A model generated the notes under the pieces. The model did no database searches, was not told the DNA's origin, and worked only from the letters and a program-made list of their open reading frames with translations. A stretch of 5,082 nucleotides of DNA, from contig NKIE01000250.1 of NCBI GenBank assembly GCA_002256055.1, positions 1-5,082 on the forward strand, in the 5' to 3' direction. Positions 1 to 5,082 of the stretch are shown one piece after another (within the stretch, counting starts at the first letter, position 1; each line of letters begins with the position of its first letter). Source of the stretch: Pseudomonas sp. PGPPP3 (GTDB lineage Bacteria; Pseudomonadota; Gammaproteobacteria; Pseudomonadales; Pseudomonadaceae). Made by a program: the position numbers and the translations under genes.

Positions 1-57
1 CGGGCTGGGCCAGAATGGCCACAAAGGGTCGCCGGCACTGCTGGCAGACCCGTAGCC

Positions 58-65
58 AGGGAAGG
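58..65 (+). promoter_or_regulatory. Shine-Dalgarno sequence for hsdR
   Basis: AGGGAAGG lies 6 nt upstream of the GTG at 72, an ideal ribosome-binding spacing. The ATG at 15 has only 14 bases before it in the window and no purine-rich SD among them. The site therefore favours the GTG as the hsdR start. A possible 5-bp stem (CTGGC 41-45 with GCCAG 55-59) touches the first two bases of the site; any regulatory effect is speculative. Confidence 0.7.
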
Positions 66-71
66 CCGCAC

Positions 72-2465
72 GTGGACAAGAAGGCGCTCAGTGAACGCGA
101 CATCTGTACCAAGTTCATCACCCCCGCCGTAGCAGCGGCCGGGTGGGACATCCAGCGGCAGGTGCGCGAGGAGGTCACATTCACCAAGGGCCGCGTCATC
201 GTGCGCGGCAAGCTGCACACCCGTGGCCAGGCCCGACGGGCCGACTACGTGCTGTACCACCAGGCCAACCTGCCCATCGCGGTGATCGAGGCCAAAGACA
301 ACACCCACGGGCCGGGCGACGGCATGCAGCAGGCACTGGACTACGCCGAAGCGCTGGACGTGCCCTTCGCCTTCACCAGCAACGGCGACGGCTTCGTCTT
401 CCATGACCGCAGCGGCACCGGCGCCCAGGTCGAAACGCACCTGACGCTGGCCCAGTTCCCCAGCCCGGCCGAGCTGTGGCGGCGCTTTTGCACCTGGCGC
501 CAGCTGGATGCCACCTCGGCGCCCAAGGCCCAGGTGCCCTACTACGACGATGGCACGGGCCGCGCACCGCGCTACTACCAAGTCAACGCCATCAACCGCG
601 CGGTGGAGGCGGTGGCCCGGGGCCAGAACCGTGTGCTGCTGGTGATGGCCACCGGCACCGGCAAAACCTACACCGCGTTCCAGATCATCTGGCGCCTGTG
701 GAAGAGCCGGCAGGCCAAGCGCATCCTGTTCCTGGCTGACCGCAACATCCTGGTTGACCAAACCAAGAACAACGACTTCAAGCCGTTCGGCGCGGCGATG
801 ACCAAGATCACCGGCCGCAAGATCGACACCAGCTACGAGATCTACCTGTCGCTGTACCAGGCCGTGACAGGCGCCGAGGGAGACAAGAACACCTACAAGC
901 AGTTCTCGCCCGACTTCTTCGACCTGATCGTGGTGGACGAGTGCCACCGCGGCAGCGCGGCCGATGATTCGGCCTGGCGCGACATCCTGAGCTACTTCAG
1001 CACCGCCACCCAGGTGGGACTGACCGCCACGCCCAAGGAGACCAAGGACGTCTCCAGCACCTTCTACTTCGGCGAGCCGGTCTACACCTACAGCCTGCGT
1101 CAAGGCATCGAAGACGGCTTCCTGGCGCCCTACAAGGTGGTGCGCATCGACTTCGACCGTGACCTGCAAGGCTGGCGCCCGCCCAAGGGCATGCTGGACA
1201 AGCACGGCCAGCCCATCGAAGACCGGGTCTACAACCTGAAGGACATGGACCGTGCGCTGGTGCTGGAGATGCGCACCCAGGCTGTGGCCGCCAAGGTGAC
1301 CGAGTTCATGCGGGCCAGCGACCCGTTCCAGAAGACCATCATCTTCTGCGACGACATCGACCACGCCGAGCGCATGCGCCAGGCCCTGGTCAACCTGAAC
1401 CCGGAGCGCGTGCGCGAGAACCGCAAGTTCGTCATGCGCATCACTGGCGACGATCAAGAGGGCAAGGCGGAGCTGGACAACTTCATCGACCCCGAGAGCC
1501 GCTACCCGGTCATCGCCACCACCAGCAAGCTGATGACCACCGGCGTGGACGCGCAGACCTGCAAGCTGATCGTGCTGGACCAGCACATCAAGTCGATGAC
1601 CGAGTTCAAGCAGATCATCGGCCGCGGCACCCGCATCAACGAGGACTACGGCAAGTTCTGGTTCACGATCATGGACTTCAAGAAGGCCACCGAGCTGTTC
1701 GCCGACCCGGCCTTCGACGGTGACCCGGTTCAGGTCTACGAACCCAAGGACGGTGATCCACCAGTGCCACCCGATGAGCCCCCCGGCGGCACGGGCGGTG
1801 ACGGAACACCCGGCGGCGGTGACCCCGGCGAAGGGCCGGGCGGTGGCGAGCCTGGCGGCGGTGGTGGCGGTGGCGAAGGCCGCAAGAAGTACGTCATCGG
1901 CGGCGATGTCACCGTGCACATCGTGGCCGAGCGGGTGCAGTACTACGGTGCCGACGGCAAGCTCATCACCGAGTCGCTGCGCGACTACACGCGCCAGTGC
2001 GTGGGCAAGCAGTTCAGCAGCATGGACGCCTTCCTGCGGCGCTGGAACAGCGCCGATCAGAAGAAGGCTGTGATCGACGAACTGGCGGCCCAGGGCGTGC
2101 TGTGGGAGGCGCTGCAGGAAGAGGTCGAAAAGAAGGTGGGCAAGCCGCTGGATGCGTTTGACCTGATCTGCCATGTCGCCTTCGACCAGCCCCCGCTGTC
2201 GCGCCGGGAGCGGGCCGAGAACGTCAAGAAGCGCAACTACTTTGCCAAGTACCAGGGCGCCGCACGCCAGGTGCTGGAAGCGCTGTTGGCCAAGTACGCC
2301 GACACCGGCATCGAGCCCATCGAGGACATGAAAATCCTCACCCTGGCGCCGTTCAGCCAGCTGGGCGCGCCGATGGAGCTGGTCAAAGCCTTCGGCGGCA
2401 AGGCCGGCTACACCCAGGCCGTGGCCGAGCTGGAGGCGCAGCTGTACGACCTGCGCAAGGCTTAG
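72..2465 (+). CDS. hsdR: Type I restriction enzyme R subunit (HsdR, type IB/EcoEI-like)
   Basis: This is the restriction and translocation subunit of a type I R-M complex: it pumps DNA using ATP and cuts unmethylated DNA away from the target. Numbered from the GTG at 72 (797 aa), the N-terminal nuclease domain shows D58, E73-A-K75 (IEAK) and the following Q87-xxx-Y91, the PD-(D/E)XK plus QxxxY pattern of HsdR nucleases. The helicase motor follows: Q170, Walker A ATGTGKT (193-199), DECH (289-292), GLTATP (316-321), TTGVD (489-493) and QIIGRGTR (514-521). A Gly/Pro linker (about 557-603) leads to a C-terminal domain resembling EcoEI_R_C. All key residues are present, so it looks active. An ATG at 15 would add 19 residues, but the GTG has a strong Shine-Dalgarno sequence and opens with [19 protein letters not shown], the usual start of this family. 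The length is normal for type IB. First gene of the hsdR-hsdM-hsdS set. Confidence 0.95.
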   Translation: MDKKALSERDICTKFITPAVAAAGWDIQRQVREEVTFTKGRVIVRGKLHTRGQARRADYVLYHQANLPIAVIEAKDNTHGPGDGMQQALDYAEALDVPFAFTSNGDGFVFHDRSGTGAQVETHLTLAQFPSPAELWRRFCTWRQLDATSAPKAQVPYYDDGTGRAPRYYQVNAINRAVEAVARGQNRVLLVMATGTGKTYTAFQIIWRLWKSRQAKRILFLADRNILVDQTKNNDFKPFGAAMTKITGRKIDTSYEIYLSLYQAVTGAEGDKNTYKQFSPDFFDLIVVDECHRGSAADDSAWRDILSYFSTATQVGLTATPKETKDVSSTFYFGEPVYTYSLRQGIEDGFLAPYKVVRIDFDRDLQGWRPPKGMLDKHGQPIEDRVYNLKDMDRALVLEMRTQAVAAKVTEFMRASDPFQKTIIFCDDIDHAERMRQALVNLNPERVRENRKFVMRITGDDQEGKAELDNFIDPESRYPVIATTSKLMTTGVDAQTCKLIVLDQHIKSMTEFKQIIGRGTRINEDYGKFWFTIMDFKKATELFADPAFDGDPVQVYEPKDGDPPVPPDEPPGGTGGDGTPGGGDPGEGPGGGEPGGGGGGGEGRKKYVIGGDVTVHIVAERVQYYGADGKLITESLRDYTRQCVGKQFSSMDAFLRRWNSADQKKAVIDELAAQGVLWEALQEEVEKKVGKPLDAFDLICHVAFDQPPLSRRERAENVKKRNYFAKYQGAARQVLEALLAKYADTGIEPIEDMKILTLAPFSQLGAPMELVKAFGGKAGYTQAVAELEAQLYDLRKA
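1740..1880 (+). other. Gly/Pro-rich linker coding segment in hsdR
   Basis: This low-complexity stretch encodes about 47 residues dominated by Gly, Pro, Asp and Glu, including a run of seven glycines near its end (codons GGC/GGT around 1854-1874). It begins with a PPVPPDEPP segment and sits between the end of the helicase motor and the C-terminal domain. It is most likely a disordered tether. The DNA is made of near-repeated GGC/GGT triplets, so length changes by slippage would stay in frame. Similar acidic or Gly/Pro linkers occur at this position in related HsdR proteins; the seven-glycine run looks extreme but I cannot rank it. Confidence 0.8.
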
Positions 2466-2472
2466 CCGGCCA

Positions 2473-2488
2473 TCCGGCGGCCGCCGGA
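2473..2488. repeat. Perfect 16-bp palindrome in the hsdR-hsdM gap
   Basis: TCCGGCGGCCGCCGGA equals its own reverse complement and starts 8 bases after the hsdR stop codon. It could form a very GC-rich hairpin or cruciform, protect the 3' end of hsdR mRNA, weakly attenuate transcription into hsdM, or bind a dimeric protein. No T-run follows, so it is not a standard intrinsic terminator. In GC-rich DNA, palindromes of this kind also arise by chance. Confidence 0.75.
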
Positions 2489-2512
2489 CGCGGCCTGACA
2501 CCCTGTTTCCCG

Positions 2513-2536
2513 AGCCCGGCGCTGGTCGCCCGGGCT
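2513..2536 (+). other. Stem-loop upstream of hsdM
   Basis: AGCCCGG (2513-2519) pairs with CCGGGCT (2530-2536) around a 10-nt loop, giving a 7-bp GC-rich stem that ends 25 bases before the hsdM ATG. No poly-T tract follows. Together with the palindrome at 2473-2488 it makes the 96-bp hsdR-hsdM gap strongly structured. No clear -35/-10 promoter is visible in the gap, so hsdM is most likely read through from hsdR or from a promoter I cannot recognise. Confidence 0.5.
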
Positions 2537-2561
2537 GCCCCCTGCAGAACAACGACAACCC

Positions 2562-4055
2562 ATGTCCATCAGTACCTCGATCAAATCCATCCAAGACATC
2601 ATGCGCAAGGACGTGGGCGTGGACGGCGACGCCCAGCGCATCGGCCAACTGGTGTGGATGCTGTTCCTGAAGATCTTTGCCGACCGCGAGCAGGAATGGG
2701 CGCTGATGGATGACGCCTACCGGTCACCGCTGCCCGAGGCCTTTCGCTGGCGCAACTGGGCGGCCAACCCCGAAGGCATCACCGGCGATGAGCTGAAGAG
2801 CTTCATCGACAACGAACTCTTCCCCGGCCTGCAGAGCCTGACCGACCCGACGTACGTCAAAGGACGGGGCCACAGCCAGACGCCCGTGGCCTATGTGGTG
2901 CGCAACGTCTTCGAGGACGCCTACAACTACATGAAGAGCGGGCAGCTGATCCGTCAGGTGCTCAACAAGATCCAGGCCGCGGTGGACTTCAACAAGGCGC
3001 AGGAGCGACACGCCTTCGGCGACATGTACGAGCAGTTGCTGCGTGACCTGCAAAACGCCGGCAACGCGGGCGAGTTCTACACGCCTCGGCCGGTCACCGA
3101 GTTCATGGTGCGCATGGTCGACCCGAAGCTCCATGAAAAGGTGATGGACCCGGCCTGCGGCACCGGCGGCTTTCTGACCTGCACCATCGAGCACAAGCGC
3201 AGCCGCTACGTGAAGACGCCCGAAGACGAGCAGCTGCTGCAGGCCAGCATCTTTGGTGTGGAGAAGAAGCCGCTGCCGCACCTGCTGGCCACCACCAACA
3301 TGATCCTGCACGGCATCGAGGTGCCCAGCAACATCCGGCACGACAACACATTAGCCAAGCCGCTGATCAGCTGGGGCCCGAAAGACCGGGTGGACTGCAT
3401 CGTGGCCAACCCGCCGTTCGGTGGCATGGAAGAGGATGGCATCGAGACCAACTTCCCGGCCACCTTCCGCACGCGGGAAACGGCCGACCTGTTCCTGGTG
3501 CTGATCATGCACCTGCTGAAGGACGGCGGCCGCGCGGCGGTGGTGCTGCCCGATGGCTTCCTGTTCGGCGAAGGCATCAAGAGCCGCATCAAGGAGAAGC
3601 TGCTGACCGAGTGCAGCCTGCACACCGTGGTGCGCCTGCCCAACGGCGTGTTCAACCCCTACACCGGCATCAAGACCAACCTGCTCTTCTTCACAAAGGG
3701 CCGGCCGACCACCGACGTGTGGTTCTACGAGCACCGCTACCCGGCGGGGGTGAAGAACTACAGCAAGACGCGGCCGATGCGCGTCGAGGAGTTCGCGACC
3801 GAGCAGGCGTGGTGGGGCGACGAAGCCGATGGTTTTGCGGCGCGCGTGGGCAACGAGCAGGCCTGGAAGGTGAGCGCTACCGACATCGCGGCGCGCGGCT
3901 GGAACCTGGACATCAAGAACCCACACCAGGGCGAGCAGGTGAACCACGACCCGGAGGTGCTGTTGGCCGAGTATCGGCAGATGCAAGCGCAAGTTGCTGG
4001 ACTGCAAGCGCTGTTGAGGGCAGCGCTGGCGGGGGCTTTGGGGCGCGAGGGATGA
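2562..4055 (+). CDS. hsdM: Type I DNA methyltransferase M subunit (HsdM)
   Basis: N6-adenine DNA methyltransferase subunit, 497 aa. Two copies join one HsdS to methylate both strands of the target using S-adenosylmethionine, and the same core is used for restriction with HsdR. Residues 1-150 match the helical HsdM N-terminal domain (GQLVWMLFLKIFADREQEW near 28-46). The catalytic domain has GEFYTPRPV (170-178), the SAM-binding motif I DPACGTGGF (196-204) and the catalytic motif IV NPPF (283-286), the N-P-P-F form expected of adenine methylases. The C-terminus (about 464-490) is Leu/Ala/Gln-rich and probably helical, the usual contact with HsdS. Length and motifs are normal and nothing is broken. 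The start has only a weak upstream ribosome site, but the protein opens as family members do. It follows hsdR by 96 bp and overlaps hsdS by 4 bp. Confidence 0.97.
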   Translation: MSISTSIKSIQDIMRKDVGVDGDAQRIGQLVWMLFLKIFADREQEWALMDDAYRSPLPEAFRWRNWAANPEGITGDELKSFIDNELFPGLQSLTDPTYVKGRGHSQTPVAYVVRNVFEDAYNYMKSGQLIRQVLNKIQAAVDFNKAQERHAFGDMYEQLLRDLQNAGNAGEFYTPRPVTEFMVRMVDPKLHEKVMDPACGTGGFLTCTIEHKRSRYVKTPEDEQLLQASIFGVEKKPLPHLLATTNMILHGIEVPSNIRHDNTLAKPLISWGPKDRVDCIVANPPFGGMEEDGIETNFPATFRTRETADLFLVLIMHLLKDGGRAAVVLPDGFLFGEGIKSRIKEKLLTECSLHTVVRLPNGVFNPYTGIKTNLLFFTKGRPTTDVWFYEHRYPAGVKNYSKTRPMRVEEFATEQAWWGDEADGFAARVGNEQAWKVSATDIAARGWNLDIKNPHQGEQVNHDPEVLLAEYRQMQAQVAGLQALLRAALAGALGREG

Positions 4056-5082
4056 AGGCGCTGATCACGGAGCATTTGGCGCTTCTTTCGGATGCGCCTG
4101 AGGGCACCAAGAGATTGCGAGCCGTCCTAGTCGATCTGGCTGTTCGGGGTGCGCTGACTACCGCCCTACCGAAGGGCGCGACGACGGCGTCACGGGCCTC
4201 GCGGGATGGCAACGACGAACTCCTTCCTTTGCCAGATGGTTGGCGATGGTCAACCGTTGGCGACGAGTGCGTGCTGGAGAACGGGGACCGGAGTAGCAAC
4301 TACCCGAACAAGTCGTGCCTCGTTCCCGAAGGCATCCCCTTCATCAATGCCGGGCACCTTAATGATGGGCGCGTTGACCTGTCTGAGATGACCTTCATCT
4401 CGCGTGACCGGTTCGAGTTGCTACGCAGCGGCAAGGTACGCAATGGCGATGTCTTGTATTGCCTGCGTGGATCGCTCGGCAAGAGCGCGTTGGTGGACGG
4501 CATTGCCGAAGGAGCAATTGCTTCGTCACTGGTGATTGTTCGCCCCGGCCCCAAACTCATTCCCAGTTTCTTGTTGGCCTATTTCGGTACGACGTTCGTT
4601 ACTGGCCAGGTTTCCATGTACGACAACGGGACCGCGCAGCCCAACCTAGCTGCTGGATCGCTGCGGCGATTCGTGCTTCCCTTGCCCCCGCTCGCCGAGC
4701 AGCACCGCATCGTCGCCAAGGTCGATGAACTGATGGCCCTGTGCGACCGGCTGGAAGCGCGGCAGCAGGACGCAAAGGCCGCGCACGCCCGGCTGGTGCA
4801 GGCGCTGCTGGACAGCCTCACCCAGGCCCGCGATGCCGAGGAGTTCTGCGCTAGCTGGCAAACGCTGCAAGGCTCGTTCGGCGAGATGTTCTCGACGGCA
4901 TCGTCCGTTGACCGACTTGCTAGTGCTCTGCTTCGCTTGGCGGTCAAAGGCGCCTTGGTCGGTATCGATCCAGACTCAGTTGAATCGCGCTCGGTTCAAC
5001 TTGGTTCTGTGATCGACCTGATCTCTGGCCAGCATCTTGGACCTGATGAGTACCAAATGACGGCCGGAGTTGGCACCATCCC
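4052..5082 (+). CDS. hsdS: Type I restriction specificity subunit (HsdS), 3'-truncated by window edge
   Basis: The DNA-recognition subunit that sets the target sequence. The frame opens at the ATG at 4052 and has no stop up to the window end, giving 343 whole codons. An N-terminal conserved helix segment (LRAVLVDLAVRGALT, residues 22-36) precedes the first target recognition domain (about 62-213), which starts at LPDGWRW and ends at FVLPLPPLAEQHRIVAKVDE. The central conserved helical spacer (about 214-256, Leu/Ala/Gln/Arg-rich) contacts HsdM and fixes the distance between the two half-sites. A second copy of the conserved segment (LASALLRLAVKGALV, 289-303) then leads into the second recognition domain, of which only about 30 residues are present. 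The ATG lies inside the hsdM stop, so translation is probably coupled. The recognised sequence cannot be read from the protein. Truncation is due only to the window limit, as far as can be seen. Confidence 0.95.
   Translation, partial: MKALITEHLALLSDAPEGTKRLRAVLVDLAVRGALTTALPKGATTASRASRDGNDELLPLPDGWRWSTVGDECVLENGDRSSNYPNKSCLVPEGIPFINAGHLNDGRVDLSEMTFISRDRFELLRSGKVRNGDVLYCLRGSLGKSALVDGIAEGAIASSLVIVRPGPKLIPSFLLAYFGTTFVTGQVSMYDNGTAQPNLAAGSLRRFVLPLPPLAEQHRIVAKVDELMALCDRLEARQQDAKAAHARLVQALLDSLTQARDAEEFCASWQTLQGSFGEMFSTASSVDRLASALLRLAVKGALVGIDPDSVESRSVQLGSVIDLISGQHLGPDEYQMTAGVGTI
4112..4159 (+). repeat. HsdS conserved repeat, copy 1
   Basis: This segment encodes HsdS residues 21-36 (RLRAVLVDLAVRGALT). 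It aligns without gaps to residues 288-303 with 9 of 16 identities, including the LAV-(R/K)-GAL core. Paired conserved regions of this kind underlie the pseudo-symmetric, circular arrangement of HsdS, in which each half presents one recognition domain. Confidence 0.8.
4235..4690 (+). other. HsdS target recognition domain 1 (TRD1)
   Basis: Residues about 62-213 of HsdS form the first target recognition domain, running from the DGWRW start to the LPLPPL exit into the central helix. Features typical of the Methylase_S fold are a GIPFINAGHL-like strand, the GDVLYCLRGSLGK segment and the NGTAQPNLAAGSLRRF turn before the exit. By hand count, GC here is clearly lower (48% in 4561-4620, 55% in 4501-4560) than in neighbouring hsdM (72% in 3481-3540) or in the HsdS core. 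That fits exchange of recognition domains between lineages. Confidence 0.75.
4913..4960 (+). repeat. HsdS conserved repeat, copy 2
   Basis: This segment encodes HsdS residues 288-303 (RLASALLRLAVKGALV), the partner of the copy at 4112-4159. The two starts are 267 codons apart, which measures one half-unit of the specificity subunit. The similarity is clear in the protein but weak in the DNA, so it reflects an old duplication and is not a fresh substrate for recombination. Confidence 0.8.

Noticed and set aside
8..20. GGCCA-GAA-TGGCC hairpin at the window start as a terminator of an upstream gene
   Set aside because: The stem is only 5 bp and no T-run follows. No upstream gene is visible to be terminated.
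1736..1921. Proline-rich 61-codon - strand frame opposite the hsdR linker
   Set aside because: It is the complement of the glycine-rich linker codons (GGC/GGT read as GCC/ACC, or as CCG/CCA-type codons in the shifted frame). It has no other support.
2473..2536. Intrinsic terminator between hsdR and hsdM
   Set aside because: The hairpins are strong but no U-tract follows either one, so rho-independent termination is not supported.
2724..4007. Long antisense open frames (205, 149 and 218 codons) on the - strand opposite hsdM
   Set aside because: They lie fully opposite a well-supported hsdM. Their residue content (Val/His/Leu/Arg/Gln-rich, no recognisable motif) is what the complement of GC-biased codons gives.
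4206..4947. Short open frames on both strands across the hsdS region
   Set aside because: They overlap the open-ended hsdS frame, which carries all the conserved HsdS landmarks. None of them shows a recognisable domain.
1..5082. CRISPR array, tRNA/rRNA, insertion sequence ends or attachment sites
   Set aside because: No spaced direct repeats, RNA gene sequence, transposase or terminal inverted repeats were seen. Almost all of the window is explained by hsdR, hsdM and hsdS.

Overview
The window holds a classical type I restriction-modification locus on the + strand, in the order hsdR - hsdM - hsdS. Roughly 65-70% GC, strong G/C preference at third codon positions and gene-dense packing suggest a GC-rich proteobacterium. 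A Burkholderiales-like betaproteobacterium is my best guess, but no taxonomic marker gene is present, so this is inference.

Layout: bases 1-71 are a short leader with no gene I can identify. It ends in a strong Shine-Dalgarno sequence that points to a GTG start for hsdR at 72. hsdR (72-2465) encodes a complete restriction/translocase subunit. It has an N-terminal PD-(D/E)XK nuclease, a superfamily 2 DECH helicase motor, a Gly/Pro-rich linker and an EcoEI-type C-terminal domain. A 96-bp gap with a perfect 16-bp palindrome and a GC-rich stem-loop separates it from hsdM (2562-4055), a complete N6-adenine methylase subunit. hsdS starts inside the hsdM stop codon (ATGA overlap at 4052-4055). Its reading frame is open to the last base, so the specificity subunit is cut by the window edge after 343 codons.

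How the genes work together: HsdS carries two target recognition domains (TRDs) that read the two halves of a split DNA target. With HsdM it forms the methyltransferase that marks host DNA on adenine. Adding HsdR gives the complex that pumps and cuts unmethylated incoming DNA such as phage or plasmid DNA. The domain content resembles the type IB (EcoAI/EcoEI-like) family.

I do not see a previously undescribed system here. The most informative signals are the hsdR start correction, the internal repeat and GC mosaic of hsdS (GC drops in the recognition domains and rises in the conserved core), the low-complexity hsdR linker and the palindromic hsdR-hsdM gap. Any unusual partner genes would lie outside the window.
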